NCBI RefSeq assembly: GCF_011806425.1
Contig: NZ_JAATOV010000004.1
Span: forward strand, 248,001 to 312,000
Direction: 5' to 3'
DNA: 64,000 bases
Origin: Thalassospira lucentensis
GTDB lineage: Bacteria > Pseudomonadota > Alphaproteobacteria > Rhodospirillales > Thalassospiraceae
Both the position numbers and the translations under genes were made by a program. Below, piece after piece: positions 22,582 to 34,285 of the stretch (position 1 is its first letter; every line of letters starts with the position of its first letter). Under the pieces are notes generated by a model, which was given only the letters and a program-made list of their open reading frames with translations, was not told the DNA's origin and did not search any database.

Positions 22582-23190
22582 ATGAACAGTCTTCTTGGAT
22601 TGGGGTTTGGCCTTCCGGTTAAGTCGGCCAATACCGAAATATCTAAGGATGGTGGAAACGAAGGTATCGGACGTTACGGCGCATTTAGCGTAACACCACA
22701 AAGCACTACTTCCGCGCAACCGACACTTTATGGAACGAAGTTCAATGATCTTTCGGATTCCATGCAGGCGGTTATGCTTGAAATGCAAGCAGTCGGAAGC
22801 GGATCAGCAACATTTGCCGATGCGATGGCCAATGTGGTCGAGCAAGGCAAAGATGCCAAATCCAACGCTAATGGCAGCGGTTTGGAGGTGGCATCCGCGA
22901 AAGATGGCTCGGGCAACTCGCTTGGGGCACCTTCGCCCGAAGACGATTTTGAAAAGTCTTTGGAAGAAGCGCTTAAAAAGCCATCAAAAATTGATTCAAA
23001 AGAACAACAAGCTGATCGCGAACAAGCCCAAGCAGCACGTCAATATAGCGACAATCAATTCGATGCAGGTCTGGCCGATCCTGACATGCAATCGAGTGTC
23101 GCTGGCCTTGACAGCCGTCTCTCAACACAAGTTATGGCTTCTGCACGGCCACGGTCTGTAAATGCGATGACAGGAAGTCTCGCAGCGTGA
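22582..23190 (+). CDS. Low-complexity protein of unknown function
   Basis: I do not recognise this 202-residue protein. It begins MNSLLGLGFGLPVKSAN, has a helix-like segment FNDLSDSMQAVMLEMQAVGSG, and then a Ser/Gly/Asp/Lys/Gln-rich, probably disordered region (about 90-175). There is no clear signal peptide and no membrane helix. AAGAAGGG precedes the ATG, which is why I start here and not at the upstream in-frame codon at 22528. It has its own terminator and possibly a sigma-54 promoter, so it is a stand-alone regulated gene. A motility-associated role is conceivable but unproven. Confidence 0.7.
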   Translation: MNSLLGLGFGLPVKSANTEISKDGGNEGIGRYGAFSVTPQSTTSAQPTLYGTKFNDLSDSMQAVMLEMQAVGSGSATFADAMANVVEQGKDAKSNANGSGLEVASAKDGSGNSLGAPSPEDDFEKSLEEALKKPSKIDSKEQQADREQAQAARQYSDNQFDAGLADPDMQSSVAGLDSRLSTQVMASARPRSVNAMTGSLAA

Positions 23191-23215
23191 TTGAGCATAT
23201 CACTGTCTAAACTTG

Positions 23216-23251
23216 AAGATGAGCAACAGTGTAACTGTTGCTCATCTTTTT
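23216..23251 (+). terminator. Intrinsic terminator, perfect 15-base stem
   Basis: AAGATGAGCAACAGT pairs with ACTGTTGCTCATCTT around a GTA loop and is followed by a T run. It separates the unknown gene from the convergent CLC gene. Confidence 0.95.
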
Positions 23252-23264
23252 ATGACTGTGCCAC

Positions 23265-25058
23265 CTAGAACAGTTTGGGTGGCGCGTCGCCGCGTTCTTC
23301 GCTTTGCAGTTCCAAAAGCGCATTGTTATAGGCCATCATCGCGTCCTTCTCATGGACGAAGCCAACCATCAACCTAGCTTCATCATTATCAAGAACCGGC
23401 AAGTGTTCTTCGCCGGTTTGCTCCATCAAACGAACTGCCTTTTCAATACTATCGGTACGATACAGGACCGGTGGTTTGGACCGTGCAACCTCGCCTGCTG
23501 TAACCTCATTCCCCAGATTCGGGTCGAACGCCGCTTGACGCAAATCGGTCAGCGTAATCGTGCCGTGCAGTTTGCCGTTTTCATCGACAACAAACAGTTC
23601 TGAATACGGCGCATTGATCAGCTTTTCACGCACATCTGGCAGGCCTTCGGTCAGGGGAACCGTTTCGTATTCCCGCTTCATGATATCGGCCACCTTCATC
23701 ATGCGCAGAAGGTTGACCTCCTTCCCCCACATCGTCGACAGACCACGACATTTAAGCTGCCACTGGAAGAACGACCCACCATTAAGCTGATCCATAATCA
23801 CCGATGCCAAAACCGATGCCAGCATCACCGCAATCGTCAATTCATAGTCGCCGGTAAGTTCAAAAATGATCAAGGTTGTCGAAATGGGCGCACCAAGAAC
23901 CGCGGCGGCCACCGCCCCCATCCCCACAAGGGTATAAGCGCCATGCCCAGATGACAGATCCGGAAACGCATGGGTCGCGATAATCCCATACGCCCCGCCC
24001 AACATAGCCCCCAAGAACAAGGCCGGACTGAACATCCCCCCGCCAAAGCCAAGCCCGGTACAGATCGCAACCACAAACGCCTTGGCAAACAAAAGACCGA
24101 TCAGAAATGCCAAGCTATAGGCTTCGTACAGCGCATCATTCATCGCGCCGTAGCCCACGCCAAACACCTGCGGAAAACCAAGCCCAACAACGCCAACAAC
24201 CAATCCCGCAATTGCCGGACGCAGCCACAGCGGCGCTTTACCGGTATCGGCGACCTTTTGTACAACCGGGATGGCACGAACGGTTAAAATCGCGGCAACA
24301 CCGGCCAGAATCCCCAACAAGGCAAAAGCAGGAAATTCCCAAAATGACTGGATTTCGTGGGATGGGATTAAAAACGCCACGTCAGACCCGTAATAAAGCC
24401 GCGTAATCACCGTCCCCATCACCGATGACATAACGATTGGCGCAAATGCTGTCCGCGCATAGTGCCCAAGAACAACTTCGTGGGCGAAAAACATCCCGGC
24501 CAAGGGCGCATTAAAAGATGCTGCCACCGCAGATGCCACACCACATCCCAAAAGGGTCCGCGCAGCACTGCGGCGTAGATGCAATATCCGCGCAAGCCAC
24601 GCGCCAAACGACGCCCCCATATGGACAACCGGTCCTTCACGGCCAAGTGACGCGCCACTGCCCAACGACACCGCACTGGCAATTGCACTTTTCAGCCCAC
24701 AGCGTGTCGACATACGGGCATCGTTAAAAGACACCGCATCAATCACATCAACAACACCGTGCGGGCGCTTTTCCGGAAGGAATTTGTAAATAAATACACC
24801 AACCAAAAGACCCCCGACCGTCGGTCCAAGGATCAGATGCCAGTTCGATAATCCCCTCATATGTTCATGAAGGGATTCTTCACCCCAACCATAAAACAAA
24901 GATTGAACAATCAAAATACCGTCGCGGAATACGATGGTGCCACCACCGGCCATGGCACCAACCATCAATGCCAATATCGATAATATAAATTGCTCGCCTT
25001 TGACCATGCGGCGCATGCGGCTCAGAAGGATGTTCGACTTGATAAGATTTTCGGCCAT
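23265..25058 (-). CDS. CLC-family chloride channel/transporter with CBS domains
   Basis: This is a CLC anion transport protein with about 18 membrane helices followed by two CBS domains (from about residue 455), which usually sense adenine nucleotides. The gating-glutamate motif GREGP is intact (E141 in the ATG form), as is the GGGMFSP segment of the selectivity filter. The first filter motif, normally GSGIP, reads PHGVV. The intracellular proton glutamate is replaced: the helix reads FFAHEVV where E. coli ClcA has FIIEEM, giving valine as in animal CLC channels. The inner-gate tyrosine position appears to be phenylalanine. Channel-like or uncoupled chloride transport is therefore possible. 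The start is ambiguous: ATG at 25058 or TTG at 25091. Confidence 0.9.
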   Translation of the reverse strand: MAENLIKSNILLSRMRRMVKGEQFILSILALMVGAMAGGGTIVFRDGILIVQSLFYGWGEESLHEHMRGLSNWHLILGPTVGGLLVGVFIYKFLPEKRPHGVVDVIDAVSFNDARMSTRCGLKSAIASAVSLGSGASLGREGPVVHMGASFGAWLARILHLRRSAARTLLGCGVASAVAASFNAPLAGMFFAHEVVLGHYARTAFAPIVMSSVMGTVITRLYYGSDVAFLIPSHEIQSFWEFPAFALLGILAGVAAILTVRAIPVVQKVADTGKAPLWLRPAIAGLVVGVVGLGFPQVFGVGYGAMNDALYEAYSLAFLIGLLFAKAFVVAICTGLGFGGGMFSPALFLGAMLGGAYGIIATHAFPDLSSGHGAYTLVGMGAVAAAVLGAPISTTLIIFELTGDYELTIAVMLASVLASVIMDQLNGGSFFQWQLKCRGLSTMWGKEVNLLRMMKVADIMKREYETVPLTEGLPDVREKLINAPYSELFVVDENGKLHGTITLTDLRQAAFDPNLGNEVTAGEVARSKPPVLYRTDSIEKAVRLMEQTGEEHLPVLDNDEARLMVGFVHEKDAMMAYNNALLELQSEERGDAPPKLF

Positions 25059-25299
25059 TTCCGCAACACCGGCGTGCAAATATTTGAACAATATCGATCA
25101 TAGGGTCAGTGATTGCTGCAAATAAAGGGTAAAGACCATAAACACCATGGGTATTTTCAACTTACCCAATAAAGACCGCGATTTTGTTTTTCCCAAAAAC
25201 GATCATTGCCATTCATACGTGAAATACCGCATGCTTTGACTTTGAAACGCGGATATAACACCGCGATCCTAAACCGTTTTTTTTACGGAATTTCGAATT

Positions 25300-26544
25300 A
25301 TGAATAAGACTGGACAAACGGGTGCTCCTGCGGTGCGTCCGCTCCCCGGGTTTGCTGAATTTGTGTGCTTGATGGCGATCACCATCGGGCTGGTCGCACT
25401 TTCAATTGATAACCTTTTGCCTGCGTTTGGGCCGATTGCTGCTGATTACGGCATCGAAGACGGCAATCGCATGCAAATGATGATTTATGTTTTTATGTCA
25501 GCCTTTGGGCTGATGCAGATTGTCTATGGCCCGCTTGCCGACAGTTTTGGCCGCAAAAGCGTTCTAATGGGCGGTTTGGCGGTTTATGCTGTTGGCACGA
25601 TCATGGCAATCTTTGCCGACAGTTATGAACATCTTTTGATCGCCCGGTTCGTTCAGGGTCTTGGCGCCGCTGCACCGCGTGTTTTGACCATCGCGATCAC
25701 GCGTGATTGCTTTGAAGGCCGCGAAATGGCGCGCGTCATGTCCTTTGTCATGATGATCTTTATCGTGGTTCCGGTCTTTGCCCCGGCATCCGGCAGCCTG
25801 ATCTTGATGCTGGCCAACTGGCACATGATTTTTGTCAGCACGCTGGTTTTGGCAATCATTATTGCCATGTGGTACACGCTGCGCATGCCCGAAACGCTTA
25901 AACCCGAATACCGGCATAAGCTTTCACTTCGACGGATTGCCCGCGACATCAAGACAACCGTGACAACGCGCCAAACCGTTGGTTATTCCACCGCGATGGG
26001 GCTTAGCTTTGCGTTTCTGATGGCTTATATCGGATCCGCTCAGCAAATCTTTGAAGGCGAGGTTTATGGACTCGGCGTGTGGTTCCCACTTGTCTTTGGC
26101 ATGATTGCGGCCTGCATGAGTGTATCGTCCTTCACCAATGCGCGCCTTGTCCGCAAACTCGGTATGCACAAAATGTCACAAGGCGGCCTTGTCGTGATGC
26201 TGATCAGCAGCGCAATCAATCTTTGCATCGCGATTGCCTATGACGGCGTCCCACCATTGCCCGTCTTTGCTGTCGGACTGACCATCACGCTGTTTTGTTT
26301 TTCGATGACCATGCCGAACTTCAATTCACTGGCCATGGAACCGCTTGGCGCGATTGCCGGCACCGCATCATCAATGATCGGCGTTTCAAGCACCCTGATT
26401 GGCGTATTGGCTGGCGGCATTATCGGCCAGCAATTTAACGGCACTGTCACCCCGCTCATCACAGGTTATTTGGTGCTCTCGGTCCTAACACTTACGGTCG
26501 TTGCGATCACAGAACGCGGCAAGATGTTCAAACCCACTCACTAG
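25300..26544 (+). CDS. Bcr/CflA-type MFS efflux transporter
   Basis: This is a twelve-helix major facilitator of 414 residues. The loop 2-3 motif is GPLADSFGRKSVL, and the RFVQGLGAAAPRVLTIAITRD segment is the hallmark of the Bcr/CflA drug-resistance group (DHA1 family). PVFAPASGSLIL matches motif C of drug/H+ antiporters. It probably exports toxic compounds by proton antiport, and the substrate is unknown. It is monocistronic, ending at a bidirectional terminator shared with the methionine synthase gene. Confidence 0.9.
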   Translation: MNKTGQTGAPAVRPLPGFAEFVCLMAITIGLVALSIDNLLPAFGPIAADYGIEDGNRMQMMIYVFMSAFGLMQIVYGPLADSFGRKSVLMGGLAVYAVGTIMAIFADSYEHLLIARFVQGLGAAAPRVLTIAITRDCFEGREMARVMSFVMMIFIVVPVFAPASGSLILMLANWHMIFVSTLVLAIIIAMWYTLRMPETLKPEYRHKLSLRRIARDIKTTVTTRQTVGYSTAMGLSFAFLMAYIGSAQQIFEGEVYGLGVWFPLVFGMIAACMSVSSFTNARLVRKLGMHKMSQGGLVVMLISSAINLCIAIAYDGVPPLPVFAVGLTITLFCFSMTMPNFNSLAMEPLGAIAGTASSMIGVSSTLIGVLAGGIIGQQFNGTVTPLITGYLVLSVLTLTVVAITERGKMFKPTH

Positions 26545-26570
26545 TTTGGGCATTGCCAAACATCACAAAT

Positions 26571-26607
26571 AAAAAAGCCCCACAGACTTTAATCTGTGGG
26601 GCTTTTT
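26571..26607. terminator. Bidirectional terminator
   Basis: GCCCCACAGA / TCTGTGGGGC has an A run on one side and a T run on the other. It serves the MFS gene (plus) and the methionine synthase gene (minus). Confidence 0.95.
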
Positions 26608-26626
26608 CGTTCGTCCAACGATAATC

Positions 26627-29272
26627 TTACGCTTGGCGCGGATCATAATTAAGGTTCGGCGCCAGCCACCGTTCTGCCTCGGCCAAGGTCATGCCTTTAC
26701 GTTCAGCATAACTTTCAACCTGATCGCGTTCGATCTTGCCAAGGCCGAAATATTTGGCTTCTGGATGGGCGAAATAGAACCCACTTACCGACGATGCCGG
26801 GGTCATGGCACAGCTTTCTGTCAGTTCAACGCCGACATTTTTCACCGCATCAAGCAACTGCCAAAGGGTTCTTTTCTCGGTGTGTTCTGGGCACGCTGGA
26901 TAGCCAGGTGCTGGACGGATACCGCGATATTTTTCCGAAATCAGATCTTCGTTGGCAAGCGTTTCATCAGACGCATAGCCCCAAAGCTCTTTGCGGACAT
27001 GTTCATGCATACGCTCGGCAAAGGCTTCGGCAAAACGATCACCGAGTGCCTTCACCAAAATCGCGTTGTAGTCATCATGCTCGGCTTCAAGCTTGCTTGC
27101 GATGGCTTCGACCTGCGGGCCGGCTGTTACAACGAAACCACCGATATAATCGGTTTTGCCGCTTTCTTTTGGTGCGATGTAATCGGCAAGTGCCCGGTTC
27201 GGGCGCTTGTTGTTTTCGCGGAACATCTGTTGGCGCAAAGTACGCACCATGACCGGCTCGTTATGATCCGGCGCAGGCGTCACTTCGATATCATCACCAA
27301 CCGAATTGGCCGGCCAAATTCCGACAACCGCACGCGGCTTGAACCATTTTTCATCAACAATGCGTTTGAGCATTTCCTGCGCATCAGCATAAAGGTTCCG
27401 CGCGGTTTCACCGACTTTTTCGTCTTTGAGAATATCGGGGAAACGACCATGCAATTCCCAGGTTTCAAAGAACGGCTTCCAGTCAAAACGCGATACTAAT
27501 TCTTCAAGATCGAAATCTTCAAAAACGGTCAAACCGGTTTTTGTCGGAACAGGGACGTCATAAGCATCCCAATCAAGCTGAACCTTGTTTGCACGTGCAT
27601 CTTCGATCGCAAACCGCTTTTTCTGCAGCTGCTGATTTGCGTGCTTATCGGCCATTGCCACATATTCAGCACGAAGATCGGCGGTAAACTGTTCACGACG
27701 GGTTTCAGATACAAGGTTACTGGCAACGCCCACCGCACGCGACGCATCAATCACATAGACCACTGCATTATTATAATTTGGTGCGATCTTAACGGCTGTA
27801 TGGACCTTGGACGTGGTCGCGCCACCAATCAAAAGCGGGATATTAAGCCCTTCGCGTTGCATCTCGGCGGCGACATAGGTCATTTCTTCCAGCGACGGCG
27901 TAATCAAACCGGAAAGCCCGATCATATCAACGTTTTCGGCCTTCGCCGTTTCGATGATTTTCTGAGTCGGGACCATCACGCCCAGGTCAAGGACCTCAAA
28001 GTTATTACATTGCAGGACCACGCCAACGATGTTTTTGCCAATGTCATGCACGTCACCCTTCACCGTCGCCAACAGGATTTTGCCGTTGGTTTCACGGACA
28101 CCGTCTTTTTCCGCTTCGATAAACGGAATCAGGTACGCCACCGATTTTTTCATCACGCGTGCGGATTTAACCACCTGTGGCAAGAACATCTTACCGGCAC
28201 CAAACAGGTCACCGACGATGTTCATGCCGTCCATCAACGGCCCTTCAATCACATGCAGCGGTTTGTCTGCCTGTTGGCGGGCTTCCTCGGTGTCTTCTTC
28301 GACAAATTCGGCAATCCCGTTAATCAGTGCATGCGCCAAACGTTCATTGACCGGCTTTTTACGCCATTCAAGGTCGGCCTTTTTCTCTGGCCCGCCCGTC
28401 CCTTTGTATTTGTCCGCAACTTCAAGCAAACGGTCCGTCGCGTCCGAGCGACGGTTCAAAATGACATCTTCAACCCGTTCGCGCAGCTCTTCTGGGATTT
28501 GTTCATAAACAACAAGCTGACCGGCATTAACAATGCCCATATCCATGCCCGCCTGAGTGGCATAATACAGGAACACAGAATGCATCGCCTCACGCACCGG
28601 GTTATTGCCCCGGAACGAGAATGAAACGTTCGATACCCCGCCAGAAATCTTGGCATAGGGCAAACGTTCCTTGATCAGTTTGCAGGCTTCGATGAAATCG
28701 ACGGCGTAGTTGTCATGTTCTTCGATGCCGGTCGCGACTGCAAAGATATTGGGATCAAAAATGATGTCTTCTGGTGGGAAGCCAACCTGATCTACCAGAA
28801 CCCGGTAACTACGTTCGCAAATCTCGATCTTGCGATCAACCGTATCGGCCTGACCTTTTTCGTCAAACGCCATCACCACCACCGCCGCGCCATAGCGACG
28901 CAACATTTTGGCTTGCTTGATAAAGGGCTCTTCACCCTCTTTCAGACTGATAGAGTTCACAATGCCCTTGCCCTGAAGACATTTCAGCCCGGCCTCAATG
29001 ACATTCCATTTCGAACTGTCGACCATAATCGGCACACGCGCGATGTCTGGCTCGGCGGCAAGCAGATTGATGAATTTGACCATCGCCGTTTCGGCATCAA
29101 GCATGGCGTCATCCATGTTGATGTCGATGATCTGCGCACCGTTTTCGACCTGCTGACGCGCCACTTCAAGGGCGGCGTCATAGTCTTCGTCGATAATCAG
29201 TTTTTTAAACTTGATTGAGCCCGCAACGTTTGTGCGCTCGCCGATATTGATGAATCTTGAAATGTCACTCAT
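26627..29272 (-). CDS. metH: Methionine synthase, folate/cobalamin/activation subunit (split MetH)
   Basis: This polypeptide carries the C-terminal three modules of cobalamin-dependent methionine synthase. First is the methyltetrahydrofolate (pterin-binding) barrel, starting [11 protein letters not shown]. The cobalamin cap and B12-binding domain follows, with the axial histidine in [12 protein letters not shown]. Last is the AdoMet-binding activation domain, with [15 protein letters not shown]. The homocysteine-binding module is absent and is encoded by the gene immediately upstream (29311-30384). At 881 residues plus 357 it equals a full MetH (about 1230). I chose ATG at 29272; a TTG at 29302 would add ten residues. 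Split MetH is known in several alphaproteobacteria, so this is probably functional and not a frameshift. Confidence 0.95.
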   Translation of the reverse strand: MSDISRFINIGERTNVAGSIKFKKLIIDEDYDAALEVARQQVENGAQIIDINMDDAMLDAETAMVKFINLLAAEPDIARVPIMVDSSKWNVIEAGLKCLQGKGIVNSISLKEGEEPFIKQAKMLRRYGAAVVVMAFDEKGQADTVDRKIEICERSYRVLVDQVGFPPEDIIFDPNIFAVATGIEEHDNYAVDFIEACKLIKERLPYAKISGGVSNVSFSFRGNNPVREAMHSVFLYYATQAGMDMGIVNAGQLVVYEQIPEELRERVEDVILNRRSDATDRLLEVADKYKGTGGPEKKADLEWRKKPVNERLAHALINGIAEFVEEDTEEARQQADKPLHVIEGPLMDGMNIVGDLFGAGKMFLPQVVKSARVMKKSVAYLIPFIEAEKDGVRETNGKILLATVKGDVHDIGKNIVGVVLQCNNFEVLDLGVMVPTQKIIETAKAENVDMIGLSGLITPSLEEMTYVAAEMQREGLNIPLLIGGATTSKVHTAVKIAPNYNNAVVYVIDASRAVGVASNLVSETRREQFTADLRAEYVAMADKHANQQLQKKRFAIEDARANKVQLDWDAYDVPVPTKTGLTVFEDFDLEELVSRFDWKPFFETWELHGRFPDILKDEKVGETARNLYADAQEMLKRIVDEKWFKPRAVVGIWPANSVGDDIEVTPAPDHNEPVMVRTLRQQMFRENNKRPNRALADYIAPKESGKTDYIGGFVVTAGPQVEAIASKLEAEHDDYNAILVKALGDRFAEAFAERMHEHVRKELWGYASDETLANEDLISEKYRGIRPAPGYPACPEHTEKRTLWQLLDAVKNVGVELTESCAMTPASSVSGFYFAHPEAKYFGLGKIERDQVESYAERKGMTLAEAERWLAPNLNYDPRQA

Positions 29273-29310
29273 GGGTCTGTTCGATCTCTTTTCAGCACAC
29301 AATATCAGTT

Positions 29311-30384
29311 TCAGGCAGCGTCAAACGGCTCAAGGCCAGACAAACGCATTTTCGTTTCAATCTTGGGCAATTCACGTGGCTTGGAATCATGGACCGCGTC
29401 GGCAATTGCCTTAATGTGCGGCGGGGTCGTGCCACAGCATCCACCCAACAGATTGATCATGCCACTATCGGCCCATTCTTTGACCAGTTCGGCCATTTCC
29501 GCGTCGGTCTGATCATATTCACCAAACTCGTTCGGAAGCCCTGCATTGGGATAAACCGAAACGCGGCATTCAGCAATGCGCGATAGCTCCAACACATAAG
29601 GACGAAGCTGTTCTGCGCCCAGTGCGCAGTTCAAACCAATCGAGAATGGCTTGGCGTGACGCACCGAATTATAAAATGCCTCGGTCGTCTGCCCCGACAG
29701 GGTTCGGCCCGACGCATCGGTAATCGTTCCCGAAATCATCACCGGAACGTCTTCGCCGCGTTCTTCCAAAACTTCGTCAATTGCAAACAAGGCGGCCTTG
29801 GCGTTCAAGGTATCGAAAATAGTTTCGACCAACAGCGTATCGGCCCCACCATCGAGCAATCCATTTACGGCCTGCTTATAGGCTTCGCGTAACTGATCAA
29901 AACTGACCGCGCGAAAACCGGGATTATTCACATCTGGTGAAATGGACGCGGTGCGGTTGGTTGGGCCGATAGCACCATTAACAAACCGAACATCGCCAGG
30001 ATGTTTGGCTTCCCATTCGTCACAGGCAGCGCGGGCAATCTTGGCACTTTCGAAATTGATCTCGTAGGCCAGCTCCTCCATCCCGTAATCGGCCTGCGCA
30101 ATTGTCGTCGCACTAAAGGTGTTGGTCCCGTTCAGGTCGGCACCGGCTGCAATATATTGTAGATGGATGTCTTTAATGATGTCGGGCTGGGTCAATGACA
30201 AAAGATCGTTATTGCCTTTGACGTCCTGCTTCCAATCCGCAAACCGATCACCTCGGTAGTCCGCTTCGCTAAGCGTATGCTTCTGGATCATGGTGCCCAT
30301 GGCGCCATCAAGGATCAAAATCTTGTTTTCTGCCCGTTTGCGTAACAGGGCAATGCGTTCCTTGCGATCATTCATCATTTTCAT
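29311..30384 (-). CDS. Methionine synthase, homocysteine-binding subunit (split MetH)
   Basis: This is the homocysteine S-methyltransferase barrel of MetH on its own gene. The start [11 protein letters not shown] is typical. Zinc ligands are seen as the cysteine in GLNCALG and the cysteine pair in GGCCGTTP, which activate homocysteine thiolate. The protein ends soon after the barrel (357 residues), exactly where full-length MetH would continue into the pterin domain. The next gene starts 38 bases later. It lies in an operon with metF and the SahR-like regulator. Confidence 0.95.
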   Translation of the reverse strand: MKMMNDRKERIALLRKRAENKILILDGAMGTMIQKHTLSEADYRGDRFADWKQDVKGNNDLLSLTQPDIIKDIHLQYIAAGADLNGTNTFSATTIAQADYGMEELAYEINFESAKIARAACDEWEAKHPGDVRFVNGAIGPTNRTASISPDVNNPGFRAVSFDQLREAYKQAVNGLLDGGADTLLVETIFDTLNAKAALFAIDEVLEERGEDVPVMISGTITDASGRTLSGQTTEAFYNSVRHAKPFSIGLNCALGAEQLRPYVLELSRIAECRVSVYPNAGLPNEFGEYDQTDAEMAELVKEWADSGMINLLGGCCGTTPPHIKAIADAVHDSKPRELPKIETKMRLSGLEPFDAA

Positions 30385-30423
30385 CCAGTCATTTTAATCA
30401 TGCATGCGATTGGCGCGTAGAAT

Positions 30424-32344
<1,921 letters not shown>

Positions 32345-32651
32345 ACCAACGCCTCCCGTTCACGAAAGACAGATATAAAGATATATTTATATCTACTCAA
32401 GACCTATTTTCCTATCCAAAAGGGGCGTTGCATAAAAGTCACAAGCAAAAAGGGGTAGGCACGTTTCTATTTTTTGTACGCTAGCGTTTAAATTCACCCT
32501 ATGCTAACCACATGATATTGGAGACGAACACGATGCACGATATGCCTTCTTGAGCAGGAAGGTTGCGCGCAACGTTTTTCTGTGTGACACACTCGAAAAC
32601 GTCTTCCAATTGGGGACAGTTTACGTATCGAACATCGGTTGGCTAAAAATA
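32345..32651. promoter_or_regulatory. sahR/mlaA divergent intergenic region
   Basis: This roughly 300-base gap holds divergent promoters for the methionine operon (minus) and mlaA (plus). The candidate SahR operator is listed separately. The remainder is AT-rich with no recognisable RNA motif, and mlaA has no clear Shine-Dalgarno sequence. Confidence 0.4.
32371..32394. promoter_or_regulatory. Candidate SahR operator (perfect palindrome)
   Basis: AGATATAAA-GATATA-TTTATATCT is a perfect 9-base inverted repeat around a 6-base centre, 27 bases upstream of the sahR-like ATG. The centre AAGATAT(A/C)TT resembles the AT-rich AAGATATCTT core that I recall for SahR sites. A function as autoregulatory operator is inferred. 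Confidence 0.6.
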
Positions 32652-33440
32652 ATGAAGCTTAGAACTCTTCTTTCACTCTGTGCTGTTGGTTCACTGTCAT
32701 TTTTGACAGCTTGCGCGTCCACCCAACCAGCACAAGACACGAGTGTCTTTGACCCGATTGAACCAGTAAACCGCTTTGTTCATAACGCGAACGGTGCTGT
32801 TGATTTCATGGTTCTGTATCCGGCAGCGATGTGGTACCGCGACATTGCACCGCAGCCAGTTAAAACAGCTGTTGGAAGCTTCGTACGCAACCTGAATGAA
32901 CCGTTGAACTCGCTGAATGCTTTGCTGCAAGGCGATCCGGATCAGGCTGCGGCATCATTCCAGCGTTTCATCGTAAACTCCACAATCGGTCTTCTTGGCT
33001 TTAACGATGTTGCGACGGACTTTGGCATTCCTTACCGCCGCGAAGATTTCGGTCAGACCCTTGGCCATTATGGCATTGGTGGTGGCCCATACATCGTTCT
33101 GCCGCTGCTTGGCCCGTCGAACCTGCGTGACACCACCGGCCTTGCTGTCGATTACATGACGAACCCATTGACCTGGGGTGCGCGTAACAGCGAATCGCTC
33201 GAGGCGCTTTATTGGACGGGTGTCGGCGCAACCGCATTGCACACACGCTACTCCACGCTTGATCAGCTGAACGAACTGCAGAAATCATCGATTGATTACT
33301 ATGCAGCTTTGCGCAGCCTGTACCGCCAGCAGCGTAACGCCGCCATTCGTAACGGCACACCATCGCCTGTGGCCGAAGTCGAAGATGAAAGTGCATCTTA
33401 CGACTTTGACGACGCGGTTGATGGTTCGGCGAACCAGTGA
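32652..33440 (+). CDS. mlaA: Outer-membrane lipid asymmetry lipoprotein MlaA (VacJ)
   Basis: MlaA removes misplaced phospholipids from the outer leaflet of the outer membrane and passes them to MlaC. The lipobox LTAC gives lipidation at C21. Family signatures include DPIEPVNRFVHNANGAVD, NLNEPLNSLNALLQGD, the DFGIPYRREDFGQTLG segment and GPYIVLPLLGPSNLRD. Length from the chosen ATG is 262 residues, with an acidic, probably flexible tail. An in-frame extension upstream to 32550 lacks signal features. The stop overlaps the possible GTG start of mlaC, so the two are coupled. Confidence 0.95.
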   Translation: MKLRTLLSLCAVGSLSFLTACASTQPAQDTSVFDPIEPVNRFVHNANGAVDFMVLYPAAMWYRDIAPQPVKTAVGSFVRNLNEPLNSLNALLQGDPDQAAASFQRFIVNSTIGLLGFNDVATDFGIPYRREDFGQTLGHYGIGGGPYIVLPLLGPSNLRDTTGLAVDYMTNPLTWGARNSESLEALYWTGVGATALHTRYSTLDQLNELQKSSIDYYAALRSLYRQQRNAAIRNGTPSPVAEVEDESASYDFDDAVDGSANQ

Positions 33441-33445
33441 TCGCC

Positions 33446-34087
33446 ATGAGCAAATCAAAAATCACCATCCCTGTCGCAGCAGCAGTTATTGCTGTTGCGG
33501 CAGCTTGGCCTCTGACCACTTTTGCCGCCAACACAACGGCAACTCAGGTGGTTGAGGTCGCCGCAGAACAATCTGCGAAAGAAGTTATCCAATCGCTTGC
33601 CGGTCAGGCCCTGACCGAGTTGACCGATAAGTCCATCCCGGACGAAGTTCGCCGTAAGAAGTTTACCTCTCTTATGGACCAATACTTCGAAATGGATGTG
33701 GTTTCTCGCTTTGTCCTGGGCCGCTACTGGCGGTCGATCTCCAAAGAAGAGATCAGCGAATTTTCCAAGCTGCTGCAAAACTATCTCGCCTTGAACTATG
33801 CCAACCAGTTCAAGGAACTCAACGGTGATGAGTTTGTTGTCGGCAACGAAACAGAAAATAACAAAGACACGTTTGTTAGTTCGCAGTTTGTACGCCCTGA
33901 TGGTCCGCCCGTGAACATTTCTTGGCGCATGCGTGAATTTAACAATCAGTACAAAATCATTGATGTGTCGATCGAAGGTCTGAGCATGGGAATTACCCAG
34001 CGCGACGAATTTACATCTGTCATCCAGAAAAACGGTGGCGATGTCAGCGCATTGACCAAGGCACTGAAAGATAAGACCGGTCTCTGA
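33446..34087 (+). CDS. mlaC: Periplasmic phospholipid shuttle MlaC
   Basis: MlaC carries phospholipids across the periplasm between MlaA and the inner-membrane MlaFEDB ABC complex. A signal peptide (ITIPVAAAVIAVAAAWPLTTFA) precedes the Ttg2D/MlaC fold, with FTSLMDQYFEMDVVSRFVLG, SKLLQNYLALNYA and YKIIDVSIEGLSMGITQR as recognisable segments. ATG at 33446 gives 213 residues; GTG at 33437, overlapping the mlaA stop, is an alternative. The mlaFED genes are not in this window and must lie elsewhere. Confidence 0.93.
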   Translation: MSKSKITIPVAAAVIAVAAAWPLTTFAANTTATQVVEVAAEQSAKEVIQSLAGQALTELTDKSIPDEVRRKKFTSLMDQYFEMDVVSRFVLGRYWRSISKEEISEFSKLLQNYLALNYANQFKELNGDEFVVGNETENNKDTFVSSQFVRPDGPPVNISWRMREFNNQYKIIDVSIEGLSMGITQRDEFTSVIQKNGGDVSALTKALKDKTGL

Positions 34088-34118
34088 TCCTTTTAAAGGC
34101 AAACCGGTAACAAGAATA

Positions 34119-34148
34119 AAGCCACCACCTTCGGGTTGGTGGCTTTTT
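34119..34148 (+). terminator. Terminator after mlaC
   Basis: GCCACCA(CC) / (GG)TTGGTGGC with a TTCG-type loop is followed by TTTTTC. Confidence 0.9.
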
Positions 34149-34234
34149 CTTTAGCCAAACAGCCCCATACCCCGCATCCAATCATCTTGGATACCTTGGG
34201 TATAGCAGACGATCCCGCAGGCTTTGTTCAAACA

Positions 34235-34262
34235 AAAAGGCCACCCGAAGGTGGCCTTTTGC
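34235..34262 (-). terminator. Terminator after ettA
   Basis: AAAAGGCCACC and GGTGGCCTTTT pair around a CGAA loop. Read on the minus strand the stem ends in a T run, 24 bases beyond the ettA stop. Confidence 0.9.
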
Positions 34263-34285
34263 TTTTCAAACCGATTATTCGCGAA

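Noticed and set aside
25236-25259. Sigma-70 promoter TTGACT ... TATAAC before the MFS gene
   Set aside because: The spacing between boxes is about 12 bases, too short for a normal promoter.
26633-28624. Long plus-strand frames opposite the metH cobalamin subunit
   Set aside because: They are antisense shadows of a well-conserved enzyme, with no family features.
29273-29310. Frameshift within metH
   Set aside because: Both halves have complete module boundaries and separate starts, and the split is known in alphaproteobacteria, so a split gene is more likely.
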